A DNA stretch of 64,000 bases, taken from the NCBI RefSeq assembly GCF_002127325.2, contig NC_035449.2:82059657-82123656 (forward strand). Reading direction: 5' to 3'. The DNA comes from Helianthus annuus. Taxonomy: Eukaryota > Streptophyta > Magnoliopsida > Asterales > Asteraceae. The notes under the pieces are model-generated. The model made no database searches. It saw nothing but the letters and a program-made list of their open reading frames with translations, and was not told the DNA's origin. This document shows positions 42,825-55,378 of the stretch, piece by piece (position 1 is the stretch's first letter; each line of letters starts with the position of its first letter). A program made the translations under genes and the position numbers.

Positions 42825-45800
42825 TTACCGTGCTTCCGGGAGAGTCATAGTTATTGTCTGATCTTGTTTATAGGAAGAAGAAGAAGAGGAGCAAGACATG
42901 GTTTTTCGTGCTACAAAAGCTGGTTGTTTTGGTTTTGGAAGGCTTGCGATATCATGACCTGCAAGCATCAAAACTACATTTGTCATGCTGGGACGATCTC
43001 CGGGATCTTCTTGCACACACAAAAGCCCAACAATTATGCACTTCAACACCTCGATGGAATTGCTAGACTCTAATAGCCTTTGATCCATGAATTCAAACGG
43101 TATATCTTCTTTCCACAAGTTCCAGGCCTGCCATTTCTTTTACATTAGGATTATAACCAAATATTCATTTGGATAATGGGTATGAGAAAAGAAAGTTACT
43201 TACATAACCTAAAAGGCTTAAGTTTTGTCGTAGTTTAGGAGCTCCTGTGTTCTTTTTTCCACTGATAATCTCTAGAACAACTACTCCAAAGCTAAAAACA
43301 TCTGATTTAATGGAGAAAAAACCTTCTAATGCATATTCTGGAGCCATATAGCCACTGCATAAAGAAAGTTCTGAGAAACATCACCATACATCTGTCTTCA
43401 CTAGATCAAGAAATTAAACAACATATAGAATGTTCTTGTTATTAATTTATTCGATTAACGAACTTTTGCACTTGGGTTTTTATTAATAACTAAGGCCGTG
43501 GTTGTGTACTTACTAGGTTCCAACGACTTTATTGGTGGTAGCTTCCATTTCCCTTCCTTGAACTATCTTTGCCAAGCCAAAGTCGGATATTTTTGGGTTT
43601 AGTTCCTCGTCCAATAAAATATTGCTTGTTTTCAGATCTCGGTGAATAATCCTCAATCGAGAATCTTGGTGGAGATAAAGAAGTCCTCGAGCAACTCCTA
43701 TTATAATCTGAAACCGTTTTGCCCAATCCAGTAATATTTTTGGTTCTCCATCTTGCAATAGAGATGATTGAATAAGTTGTTAGTTTATGCTAAATGGTCA
43801 TATGGTGGAATCAAGATGTACATGCATATTTGAAACTTAAAAGCTAACCAAATATGAATGCATCCAAGCTTTTGTTAGGCATATACTCATATACAAGTAT
43901 CTTTTCGTTTCCCTTCATGCAATATCCTAGCAATCTAACAAGATTGCGGTGCTGAAGTTTAGCGATCAACATCACCTCATTTCTGAATTCTTCTAGGCCT
44001 TGCACGGAAACGCTAGACAATCTCTTTACAGCCACTTCTTGCCCTCCAGGAAGCTTACCCTATCACACTAAGAATCATTATATGTGTGCAAGAAACATAA
44101 TTAATATATATATTGGTAGGTTAGTTCTTAGTTAAATGTAGGTGACTGTCACCTTATAGACAGGCCCAAAACCACCTCGTCCTAGCTTATTAGCTTCCGA
44201 GAAGTTATTTGTTGCAGCTAGTATGCTTTCCAACTGAAAGAAGGGTACCCCAATGCCTTCTGTATCTTCTTCCCTTGACTGATCTGGATCTAGTAATTCT
44301 ATGGCCCATCTTTCACTATTATACATTTGACTCACGGAACTTGTTCCTAAATACAGTGAACAACCAAAATTACTTATCTAATATTCTTCATGTGAAAAAT
44401 TTTTCACATAACTAATTATAATTTTTTTTTTATTTCCGACTTGGAAAAGATATGGAAGCCAATATGTTAAATTGTTCTCACTTCTAATCGACGGTCACTA
44501 GCTAGTTACCTTGATCCCGAGTGACTGATCTCTTGTAGTAGATATAACCAAGGCTTCCAATCAATAAGATCAGAAGAATTGTCATTATGATGATCAAAAT
44601 GTGTGCCTCTTTTCGGAAAGATGATGAACTTTCGCCCCCGGAAGATCCTTTGGCGGGGTTGAAGTTGCCTATTAGACAAAATGTAAGTACTAGATATGAT
44701 GGATACAGAAAAAAAAAAGGATTGGCTAAACCTATAAATGCTAGATTCCCTCCCCCCCCCCCCCCTCATGAGTAAAATAGAGAGACGATATGACCAAATT
44801 CGTAGGGTGGGCGTACATTTAGTAGAGTGGGCGTACATTTAGTAAAAATAACAGGGATAAGCATGACTACAATAAGAAAAGAAAGTATAAATGCGCTAAA
44901 CTTCAATAAAGTACCATGTGAAACACGAATCGAAATATTATGTCTCCCATCAGTTTGAAGATTATATAAATCTGAGTCCCATATCCAGCAACTGTTGCTT
45001 ACACTTTCAAGACGACCACTCTTAAATTGGTCTATGGCTTCAGGAGTGTAAGAATACGCTACACATTCACATCTTTGAAGACATAGTTTCTTGCAAGCTG
45101 TCTCATTATCATAATTGACAAATGGTAGAGTTGGATTTTGAATGTTTATCATGGACATATTCTGGAACTCATCACTATCATTACATGATAATTCAACGTT
45201 ACGCTTGCAGCCAGCTGAAGCATCTTGTTGTGGTATACGTTCAAATCCTGTCAAACATTTACAGCTGGAAGTAGTATTACTTAAGCTGCAAACTGAAAAC
45301 TTTCCACACAGCCCATAAATACTGCAATCATCCTTTGGCACTTGCCAATCCAGAACCCATTGTTCATTCATCTCTTCCCAGCTAAAATACTGTATATGTC
45401 CAGTATGATTCATCAACAACCTTGAGTAATTCTTGAACACAAAAGAATTAGCAGAATAATTGCAGTAGTTTAGTGTCTTGGGGTTTGACTCGCAGTAATT
45501 TGTTTTGTATAGTGGTTTAGTGGAATTAGATAGCAAGTAGTATGCGGCGGGGAACAATGGCTCTCGATTAAAAGTCTTAACTGACCCACTTCCGCTTTTC
45601 CAATGATACGTCGCTTTAGCTATATTCCTAATGGCGTATTGATTCGTCTCATCTTCTTCGAAAGAAAAGCTTCCTGAGCTTGGGTCGGTGGCATCTTTCC
45701 AGGATGTCAACTTCAAGTTCACGTCCATTTTCATACCAGGAAGAAAAGTATTGGTTGGATTACTAAAGCTTTCCCATTTTGTAATTCCTGAAACAATCTC

Positions 45801-45974
45801 TTTTAAAACGGCGTTTCCAGAATCAAGCAAGTGTAACACCTTCTGAGGATACCCGCCTAGCAAAACCAGGATGTTTTTAGCTTTCATTATCCAAAAAAAT
45901 ACACAATTGTAAGTACATGAGACCAATTGGTATACCCACCCTCCATCCCTAGTGGGGCGGATCAGAAAGCCCAT
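42825..45974 (-). CDS. G-type lectin S-receptor-like Ser/Thr kinase, 5' truncated
   Basis: Seven exons join in frame: 44915 to about 45850 or beyond, 44510-44668, 44154-44346, 43849-44059, 43514-43751, 43204-43354, 42825-43127. The first encodes the end of a bulb-lectin domain ([26 protein letters not shown]), an S-locus glycoprotein domain ([20 protein letters not shown]) and a PAN domain with paired Cys ([16 protein letters not shown]). Exon 2 gives a membrane helix ([20 protein letters not shown]) and a YYKR stop-transfer. The kinase is complete: [49 protein letters not shown], ending at PEAR. Such proteins sit in the plasma membrane and signal in immunity or self-recognition. Upstream of about 45850 no lectin start or signal peptide is seen; the ORF start at 45974 is arbitrary. 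It is either a truncated gene or one with a displaced first exon. Confidence 0.85.
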
Positions 45975-46850
45975 CGGCGCTGGCGAAACAGCAAGCCTCC
46001 TTACAGGGGTGCATCTTACAACGGGCCCGGGGGTGCCCGGCCCCCGCCAATATTTCGGTTAATATATAGTGTTAATTTTCCGATTTTTCGCCCGAAATTT
46101 TTATAAGTACAGGGATTGCCCCCACCAATTATTTTGCCTAAAAATTCTCGGCCCCTACCAATTTTCTTGTCAAAAAAAATTACACGTATTGTCGTATTGA
46201 GTTTAGAAAAAAAAAGATGGAGAACAGGGCTATTAGTAAATTTTTATACTTGTTTTTAAATTTGAAGTGGGTTTTTTAATAAAGTTTGAAACTAGTTTTA
46301 TACAAATGAAACTTGAGGGTTAATTTTTGTCATGAATGAAACTTAGTTAAACAAAAAAAAGAAGAAGAAAACGTGAGGGCTTATCTCCCCCATCTATGTT
46401 TGACGCAAACAGAAGAAAAAAAGTTATGTTCTGTTCTTGAAGGTAGCAGTAGTCACATCACATTCGGGAGTGTTTGGGATTTTCATCAGCTTATAACTTA
46501 TTAATTTTTTGAAAAGTTAAAAAGGACTTATAATCTGTTGGGATTGCTTGTGTTGTAAGGGAAGAGGTGTGTAATCATTAATTAGATTTTTTGAGTTATT
46601 ATTGTTTGACCCGACACAACTGAATCGCCGACCCAAACACATAATCCGAAATATAGCGATAGGAATTTAACACGAATGGTGGAGTTAATGATGACGATTT
46701 TTTGAAGGTAGTTAGTGATGCGAATGGAACTTCAATCGTCCTTTGTTCATTTCGCTATTTGGGGTATTTAAGAAATTCTCGGAATTGGGCTATAGTACCC
46801 AAAGCAATTTAAGAAACATGTGATCGAAATGGATCAAAACATCTAAGTCC
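45975..46850. other. no gene; repeat remnant at broken 5' end of the kinase
   Basis: Contains GGGCCCGGGGGTGCCCGGCC followed by three similar phrases (CCCCCGCCAATATTTCGG, GCCCCCACCAATTATTTTGC, GCCCCTACCAATTTTC) at 46020-46170. Such GGGGGCCC/CCAATTTT phrases are common at ends of plant DNA transposon remnants, probably hAT-like. The remainder is unremarkable AT-rich sequence. Confidence 0.35.
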
Positions 46851-48245
46851 AACCACTATACAACAAGTGCTTCAGAATATTCATGTTGGCACATTGATCT
46901 CCATGCTCCGGAAAATATTTTTGAAGTGGACATGAGGAAGACCAAAGACCTTAAACAAAAATCACGTATATGGTGGGTAATTAATGGCGATGAAAATTTT
47001 GCCTTTTTTCATGGTGTTGTCAACTTTAACCGGCCCAATAATCGCGTTATTGGGATATATGTGAATGGGGTCTGGTGTACTAGGCCTAATCAGATTAGGG
47101 ATGAAGCCTTCGTGTTTTCTAAAGACAAATTTGTGGAGACAATCAAGTTTAGCCTATGTTGATGTTTGCAAAAGCGAATATTTTGACTGAAAATGAGTCT
47201 GCAAATCTTATTAGAAGCTTTTCTTGATAGGAAATCAAGCTAGCCATTTGGGACTGTAAGGAGGATCGGGCTCCGGGGCCGTCTCCTGTAGAGGAAGATT
47301 TTGTAGATTTGTTTGACTAGTTTTCCATAGATGGGGTCGTTCATAGGGGTTGTAGCTTGTCCTCCATTTCTCTCATTCCTAAGAAAAAAGTTCCAGGTTC
47401 ATATGAAGAATTTCAACCGATTAGTCTGATTGATTGTATTAATAAAGTTTTATATAAAGTTTTGGCTAATCGCCTTTGAGTGGTGATTAAGGGTCTAATA
47501 TCGGAGGAGCAATCTGCTTTACTTAGTGGTCAGAGCATCCTTGATGGTCTATTAATCTTAAGTGAGGTGTGTGTGACTTTGTAAAGTTAAAAGGAAGGCA
47601 TGATATTTAAAGTTGAATTCAAAAATCATCTAACTCATTGAATTTGAGTTTTCTGAATAACGTCCTAAAGCTTATGAGATTTCCCGAAAGATGGAGGAGA
47701 TGGAATATGGGTTGTTTGACTTTGGTCGGAGCCTTAGTTGGTTAATAGTTGTCCACTACAGAATTTTACTGTTATAGAGGTTTTTAGCAAGGTGAACCTA
47801 TTTCCCCTTTTATGTTCATAATCGCGATGAATGCTTTATCAGCTATGATGAATCGGGCTACGAGAATGGTGGGCCTATTTTGTCTCACTATTGTACGCCG
47901 ATGATGCGGTTTTTTTACTCGGGGATTCAGTGGTGTCCAATGCTAGGAATTTGGCTCGCATTATATGATGTTTTAACCTTCGGTAATGAAGGTTAATTTG
48001 TCTAGAAAGTTTATTTTGTTGGTCGGAGTAGATAAACCGGAAGTGGAGGAAATGGCCTCTTCCATTGCTTTGTGGGTGTGTTTTTGTTTTATGTAACTGG
48101 AAGTCGGCCCTTGAAGTTTTTTAAGCTAGATTTCTTCATGGAAAGCTAAAACCCTTTTTGTGGCTATTCTTATGACTTTGATTAAATCGGTCTTACATGA
48201 CATACCAATCTATTACTTTTCTTTGTATGGAGCTCCTGAAAGGTT
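46851..48245 (+). pseudogene. degenerate LINE reverse transcriptase (ORF2 fragment)
   Basis: A non-LTR retroelement ORF2 in pieces across three frames. A pre-RT linker (SRIWWVINGDENFAFFHGVV) is open at 46926-47162. RT blocks follow: AIWDCKEDRAPGP, a PISLIDCINKVLYKVLANRL block near 47420-47475, EEQSALLSGQSILDGLL near 47500, the active-site block LLYADDAVFLLGD near 47890-47920, and a KVNLSRKFILLVGVDKPEVE block near 47990. It is riddled with stops. Both ends (endonuclease and poly-A tail) are missing. It abuts the LTR end of element E. Confidence 0.75.
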
Positions 48246-48399
48246 GTGAGTTTATTGAAATGCACTATTCATGTTGAACATGATGTTTGAGTTTATTGTT
48301 AATTACTATGACTATGAGTTCGACATGATTAGTGGCTAGATCCTGGTACGTCACACGCCTCGTGGTGAGATCCGCATGTGGTATTTTGGGGGTGTGACA
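48246..48399 (+). repeat. 3' end of the 5' LTR of element E
   Basis: Ends GGGGGTGTGACA at 48399. The left border against the LINE is approximate. The rest of this LTR is missing. Confidence 0.6.
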
Positions 48400-48402
48400 G
48401 TT

Positions 48403-48414
48403 TGGTATCAGAGC
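48403..48414 (+). other. primer binding site, initiator tRNA-Met type (element E)
   Basis: TGGTATCAGAGC lies three bases after the LTR end, as in elements A and F. Confidence 0.85.
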
Positions 48415-49163
48415 GACTAGTTATAGCGAACTAGGTTTTAAAAAGTTTTTATAAAACCAGATTATAACCGAATCAGTTCCGAAAGCGACCATGACACTAC
48501 GCTCCAGATTGCAAGGTTCGTCTTTATTTATCGCACACATTATACATCTAGCGTACACATATGCATTGCATTGCATTGCATATAGTTGCATACCCAGCAT
48601 TACAGTACAATTACATGTGTTACTTGTTTACATTATGATGCATCGTTAGTATGACACAATCTCTAGACCTTTATGATCTTTACCGTTTTGGCAACAACCG
48701 TTTTAACACTCGAAACTGAGGATCTTTTGACGCAACTTAGGAGGAAATGAGATGAACATGCAAATCACATTATCATTACGGGTGTACACATAATAATAAT
48801 TTGGGGTGCATGTGAATCCAGTGAGGCTTAGCAAGTGTAAAAGGATTCTGACCCATTATCCTACATACTTGAGGTTTAAACCATCTATGGGAGCCCTGTC
48901 GAAGATTGACTCCTACCCGATCATGATCTTTTTCTCTCTTTTCTGAACCTTTATTAACCTAGATGATACTGAGTGTTGCTTGAACAGTTATCTGAACGAC
49001 TGGAGATTGACTGGGAATGTTTTGTGTTAGCGCAAAATGTTTTGAGCCAGTTATAGACGCATCGAATGTTTGGTCTATACTTTTTCTATTTCTCTTGTCT
49101 ACGAGTACTCAATGGGTTAGCAGCTCAGATCGAGAGTATGGTTACCTCTGCGAGCCTAGAACA
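48415..49163 (+). pseudogene. leader and broken gag of element E, first part
   Basis: Mostly unreadable. From about 49105 a gag frame is legible (NGLAAQIESMVTSASLEQ) and is cut by element D at 49163, resuming at 51854 as HIADY and then a stop. The N-terminal gag core is not recognisable. Confidence 0.55.
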
Positions 49164-51848
49164 TGTTGGGTCAAAATGCAGAATGATGTTATCAATTACG
49201 TCGGTGTTGTTTAGCGATTTTATTGTTTATATTTTGTGACGTTTGTTATTTGTAATAGTCGGATAATTTAGTGACTTTAGTAGGTTTTCCAAGCAAGAGG
49301 CGGCTTGCTTGGAAAACAAGGCTCAAGGGGCTATAAATAGTAGAGTAGACCTCATTTTTGAGGTGTGCATTTGGGAGCCACCACCCCGGGGAGCTCACCC
49401 AGGGTGGATGATTATCTTGTAATGTTCTATCACTATCAATGAAACATTTCTATTGTTCAATCCTTAAAGTTTCTATCTTTCTTTTTTGTTTATCTTTGTT
49501 CATGGCTCAAAATCACCCGTCTCATTATCATCTACCGAACTGAGACTGAAATCGGATCCTTTTGGACCTATAATTGGTATTAGAGCCTCGGTGGCTCGTT
49601 TCAGTTTTCGGTTTGGTCGGGTCTTTACCGGAAAACCGCCGGAGACGTAAACGTAGTACAGATTCATGTATTTGATGATGTTTCAGATCCTAGAGCTATA
49701 CTTGTTCATCCAGCAAATGTTCTAGTTGGTTAATGGAGTTCAAAAATGGTGGCGGCTAGGGTTTTCACTATGGATCCAGATCTGAAAGTTTGGTGTAATT
49801 TTTTAACCATTTGACGTCAATGTTGAAGATGACCAGAGAAGCCGGGAGCTGGACTTTGTTCCACTCATGAGACATGGAGGTCGCACATAACATGGTAAAT
49901 CAGGTTCGTTTTCCGACATGTACAGTTATCAGATAATATGTGATGCTGGATGGTTGTCATCGGAGGGTGGTTCTTCCATGAACCAGTTGCTGATGATGTT
50001 AGCATAAGAGGAGTTGTGGGTGATGTATGGTTATGGTGGTGCACGATAGTTGTTCAGTTGAATGGTTCTACGGTGGCTAACAGTTATTGTCGGATTCTAT
50101 GGTGAATGGTGCTGGATGACTATGTTCTTGCTGAAACTCTCTCGGTGCCTATTGTTCTTGTATTATTCTACCCTTTTCTATGAATAATTTTCATTTGGGA
50201 ACGGTTGGTTTGAGCTTTGTGGATGAAGAGTGAAGATCTACACATCTGATAATCAAACTTTGATGAAGGCTTTGTATACGGCTGATACCGGTTGCTTCAG
50301 ATTTGTTTTTTTGATTCAGATGTGGTCGTCAGCGACGGAATGTTTGTTTTTTGATGGCTGAGTTGTAGGATGATGGCGCATGGTGGTTCACGGTGGTATG
50401 GGGTTGCGTACAGTGATGTCGGCGGGAATTGTTTGATGTTTGCGGCTAGGGTTTACATGTTTGCATGGGCTGTGAGGATACAATACAAATAGCCGCTGAC
50501 TTCATCGATTTTCAGCATAGATAATTTTTTTTCATATTGGTCTACATATGGCATCATCAAACATCAGGTTTGTGTTAGTTTGATTATTCCTTTGGGGCCA
50601 ACATTGTGTGATAAAATTAACAAAATATGGATTAAGGATGGTGTTGGGCGGTGGCACAGGGTGGTTGACGGTGAGGTTTTTAGGAAATAACAACACATGC
50701 TGGCCCACTTTGGATATCTCACGCATGAAAAATTTTTGGGGCTTCATATTTATTGGAATTTGAAGTTTGAATTTTATCTTGTTGGGATTTATTTGATTTA
50801 AAATTCAATGAATTGAATTTAAAATCAAGGTTTAGCAATGGAAATATGGGCCATCATGGTTTTTCTTATAATCAGTAGAGTAGAACGTTGGATCCACCCA
50901 AGAGATTGTGGGTGACAAAATTGGGTTTTGGTTTCAAGGTGCAGGTTCAGTGATTTTAATTAGATTGATAGTATTCAACAACTTTTTTTTTATTTTGGCA
51001 ACATTCTGATTATTTTGGGCTTGGAGTACCAGATTATCTTTATGGGCTAGGATTTACTACACATTTGTTTTAGGCTGTGAACAAGACTGGGCCGGTGACT
51101 TTATGATATATATTTGGGCCGTCATTTTTATGGTATTTGGCGACTTTCGCGGTGGATCAGGAGCTCAATGCAATCTGACAGAAATGAAGATTCTCACAAT
51201 GAAGCTAATTATTTAATTTTTATTATTGAAGTTTGAACCCTATCACATGCCTATTACAAAATTATCTTTAATAAGATACGGAGCCTTGATTGACAAGATA
51301 TAGGAGGGTCTACATTTGCGGGGAAAACGACAATGAAGATTTTGGGTATTTAGCCGATTTTTGAAGATTTGAAGACGACGTTAGATTTATTTTTGAAGAT
51401 CATTTGAAGAATTGATAGCATCATTCTCGGGGGAATATTGTTGGGTCAAAATGGAGAATGATGTTATCAATTACGCCGGTTTTGTTTAGCGGTTTTATTG
51501 TTTATATTTTATGACGTTTGTTATTTGCAATAGTCGGATAATTTAGTGACTTTAGTAGGTTTTCCAAGAAAGAGGCGGCTTGCTTGGAAAGCAAGGCTCA
51601 AGGGGCTAGAAATAGTAGAGTAGACCTCATTTTTTAGGTGTGCATTTGGGAGCCACCACCCCGGGGGAGCTCACCCGGGGTGGATGATTATCTTGTAATG
51701 TTCTATCACTATCAATGAAACATTTCTATTGTTCAATCCTTAAAGTTTCTGTCTTTCTTTTTTGTTTATCTTTGTTCATGGCTCAAAATCACCCGTCTCA
51801 TTATCATTTACCGAACCGAGACTGAAATCGGATCCTTTTGGACCTATA
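49164..51848 (+). mobile_element. short non-autonomous LTR element D (2685 bp)
   Basis: Target duplication GAACA (49159-49163 and 51849-51853) inside the gag of E. LTRs 49164-49572 (409 bp) and 51439-51848 (410 bp) start TGTTGGGTCAAAATG and end GGACCTATA. A primer-site-like TGGTATTAGAGCC is at 49575-49587, and a polypurine-like TCTCGGGGGAATAT lies before the 3' LTR. The 1.9 kb interior has no ORF over about 70 codons. The left LTR has a TATA box CTATAAATAG at 49331-49340; the right copy reads CTAGAAATAG. Short LTRs with no coding capacity fit a TRIM/LARD-type element; which superfamily mobilised it is unclear. Confidence 0.85.
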
Positions 51849-51853
51849 GAACA

Positions 51854-52470
51854 ACATATCGCGGATTACTAATTTGACTCACAAGATCACCGACCAAGAA
51901 GTTGGATGTGGTACATTACTAGAGCGCGACACTGTGATTGCTCCTATTTCCGACAACAAACGTAAGTGGAATGATTCGGACATAGCCTCTAACTCCAACC
52001 AGTAACAGAAGAGAGCCGACAACAACAACAACAACAATAACGATCGCAACTCCAACCACTCTCCTTCCACTAATCAGAATTAAGGCTTTAACCAATACCA
52101 GGGCTCGTGCATGGGCAAACAAACGAGGCGTAACATGTGTAACTACCATCACCATGGGCAGTGCCCTAGGACGTGTTAGAGATGTGAGTAGGTGGACCAT
52201 TTGGCGAAAGGTCACAGAGTTCTGTTCCTGAAGCAACAACGTCAGAGGCAACAGCCACAGTAGCAGCCATATACTCGTAAGGGTTGCTTTCATTATGAAA
52301 GTGAGGGTCACTCCGATAAGGATTGCCCACGGTTAAACCAGAATGCCAACAACAATGAAAACAACAACAATAACAATGCTAATAATGGTGGAAATGGTGC
52401 TCGTGGGAGAGCATTCAATATTGGTGCGGGTGACGCTAGGAACGATGGCAATGTCGTGACCGGTACGTTT
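51854..52470 (+). pseudogene. gag C-terminal part of element E
   Basis: Continues the gag after element D: HKITDQEVGCG, an Asn-rich linker and a C-rich region with the knuckle remnant CFHYESEGHSDKDC, where the second Cys is Tyr, followed by another Asn-rich stretch. At least four in-frame stops. Confidence 0.6.
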
Positions 52471-53070
52471 TATGTGAACAATCTTTTCACTTATGTTTTA
52501 TTCGATTCCAGTGCCGATTGGAGTCTACGTGTCCTTGAAGTTCAGTAGGCTGTTAGGATCGACCCCAACACCTCTCGAAACCAAGCATATCGTAGAATTG
52601 GCTGATGGTAAGCCAATTGAAGCGTCTCATGTTCATGTTGGGCGCAAACTCGATCTTCTAGGTCAAATGTTTGACATTGACCTTCTTCTCGTCACTCTTA
52701 GTAGCTTCGACGTAGTCGTCGGTATGGACTGGTTGTCAAAACACCGAGCTGAAATTCTCAGTAAAGAGAAGATCGTTCGTATTCCCCTCCCTAGTGGAGA
52801 TTCACTTTTTGTTCAAGGTCATCGGAGTGGTGCTACGGTTAGCATTATTTCAGCTATGAATGCACAGAAGTGCATACGGAAGGGTTATCCGGCTATTCTA
52901 GCTCTTGTTACTGATACTCAACCTGGGGAGAAGAAGATCGAAGACATTCCAGTCGTTCGTGACTTTTTCAATGTGTTTCCCAAGGAACCTCCAGGACTAC
53001 CTCCACACCGACGGGTGGAATTTCAGATTGAATTTACGCCAATAGCAGCTTCGATTGCTCGTGCTTCTTA
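52471..53070 (+). pseudogene. protease and linker of element E pol
   Basis: The aspartic protease active site is legible as VLFDSSADWS (normally DSGA) near 52495-52525 in one frame. The body (ETKHIVELADGKPIEASHVH, SSFDVVVGMDWLSKHRAEI) is open at 52493-53071 after a frame change. Protease would cut gag-pol; both the Gly to Ser change and the frameshift disable it. Confidence 0.75.
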
Positions 53071-53099
53071 ACGTCTTGCACTGGGGGAATTGCAAGAAC

Positions 53100-54316
53100 T
53101 GTCGAATCGACTCCAAGAACTGTTAGATAGGTTTTATTCGACCTAGTTCTTTGCTATGGGGAGCCCCGGTTCTATTTGTGAAAAAGAAAGACGGGACTTT
53201 CCGCATGTGTAGCGATTACCGCGAACCCAACAAGATGACGGTCAAGAATCGTTATCATCTTCCTCGTATTAACGATCTGTTTGACCAGTTGCAAGGGCCA
53301 AGCTTCTATTCGAAAATTGATCTAAGATCGGGCTATCATCAAATCAGAGTGCAAAAGGAAGATGTTCCCAAAACAGCCTTCCAAACGCGGTATGGCCATT
53401 ACGAGTTTTGGTCATGCCATTCTGGTTAACTAACGCACCTACGGTCTTCATGGATCTCATGAACCGTGTGTGCAAACCGTATCTTGATGACTTTGTCATT
53501 GTGTTTATTGATGACATTCTGATTTATTCTAAGATCTAAAAGGATCATGACCGACACTTGTGTCTGATCTTGGAACTCCTGAGGAAGGAGCAGCTTTACG
53601 CGAAATTCTCCAAGTGTGATTTCTGGATTCGATAAGTACACTTCCTTGGTCACGTGGTCAACGAGTCGGGAATACATGTTGACTCGGCAAAGATCGATTC
53701 TATCAGGAATTGGGCGACACCTAAGTCTCTCACGGAGGCACGGCAATTTCTTGGTCTCGCGGGATACAATCGCAGATTTATTGAGGGATTTTCAAAAATC
53801 GCTCAACCTCTCGCCGCTTTAACTCAGAATGGTGTCACTAATTCATGGGGAACGAATAAGTAGAATGCCTTTCAGCTTTTAAAACAAAAACTCTACAGTG
53901 CACCGATATTGTCTTTACCCGAGGGTACGGATGATTTCGTGGTGTACTTTGATGCTTCTATTGAAGGTCTCGGTTGTGTTTTGATGCAACGCGAGAAAGT
54001 GATAGCCTATGCTTCTCGACAGTTAAAGGTTCACGAGAAGAATTACACGTCTCACAGTTTGGAGTTGGTAGTCGTGGTCTTTGCACTTAAAATCTGGAGG
54101 CATTATTTATACGATAATAAATGCACCATTTACACCGATCACAAGAGCCTTCAACACATTTTCGATCAGAAGGAGTTGAACATGCGACAACGTCGTTGGG
54201 TTGAACTCTTGAACGATTATGATTGTACAATTAAGTATCATCCAGGCAAAGCTAACGTTGTAGCTGACGCCCTCAGCCGGAAGGAAACTAAGCCTAGACT
54301 TACAGCTGAACGTTAG
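53100..54316 (+). pseudogene. reverse transcriptase and RNase H of element E
   Basis: Ty3/gypsy RT in several frames: [33 protein letters not shown], a frameshift near 53425, then [12 protein letters not shown] and the active site [13 protein letters not shown] near 53500. RNase H follows in an open frame from 53909: [51 protein letters not shown]. Several stops and frame changes, so not functional. The layout (RT, RNase H, then integrase) is the standard gypsy order. Confidence 0.85.
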
Positions 54317-55378
54317 CTTGAAGAAGTAGTTTCTAGGCACGAGGTGCCGACCTCTCTCACTTCTGATCTCTATCCGCATTTTGCATCCGATTTGTAGTAA
54401 GCGATGCATAAATAATTCGGCTCACGTCTAGACATGAGCACCGCTAATCACCCTCAAACGGATAGTCAAAGTGAACGAACCATCCAGACGCTTGAAGACA
54501 TGTTGCGAGCATGTGTGATCGATTTTGGTAAAGGCTATGAAAGACATTTGCCTTTGGTAGAGTTTTCCTACAACAATAGTTACCACTCGAGCATTCAGGC
54601 AGCTCCATTCGGGGCGTTGTACAGATGTAAATGTCGATCTCCTCTTTATTGGGCTGAGGTGGTGACAGTCAAATCACGGGTCCAGAACTCGTACTCGAAA
54701 CTCCTAAGAAAATTGTTCAAATCAGAAATCATATGGCGGCAACACTTGATCACCAGAAAAGCTATGCCAACAAGCGCAGGAAACCTTTGGAATTCACCGT
54801 GGGCGATCGTGTCTTATTCAAAGTCTCACCCTGGAAGGGTGTGGTTCGTTTTGGGAAATGCGACAAGCTCAATCCGTGATATGTTGGGTCATTCAAGATT
54901 TTGGAGAAAATCAGTAAGGTAGCTTACAGGCTTAAGCTTACTGACGAACTTGGTAATGTTCACAGCGTTTTTCACGTTTCTAATCTAAAGAAGTGTTTAT
55001 CTGAGGAAACACACCTTTCCAAGAGCTGAAGATCGATGACAAGCTGCACTTATCAAGGAACCCGTCGAAATCATGGACTAGGAAGTCAAGGTCCATAAAC
55101 ACAGTCGAATACCAATCATGAGAGTTTATTGGAACTCAAGACGTGCACCGGAGTTCACGTGGGAATGCGAAGATCAGATGATGCTCAAGTATCCTCACTT
55201 ATTCAAAACTGCTGAACCTAACCCTGATGCAACTTGTGAATTTCGGGATGAAGTTCCCTTTCAAGTTGAGGATGGTGTGGTACCCAAGGAAAACCCACAA
55301 TCATCTTAACTTACCATTTCACTTCTCCGAGACTGCTAATCAAATTTCTGGGAAAAATTTCTTTCAACTTGGGGATGA
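54317..55378 (+). pseudogene. integrase remnant and chromodomain-like tail of element E
   Basis: Resumes abruptly at [20 protein letters not shown] (54452 on), the block holding the third catalytic acid. The integrase zinc finger and first two catalytic Asp blocks are deleted between about 54400 and 54440. The C-terminal part is frameshifted near 54665. A chromodomain-like IPIMRVYWNSRRAPEFTWEC is near 55110-55170. A polypurine-type AACTTGGGGATGA precedes the 3' LTR at 55379. Confidence 0.75.

Noticed and set aside
51879..52311. Minus-strand Leu/Val-rich membrane-like frames
   Set aside because: Antisense of the Asn/Gln-rich gag linker of element E.
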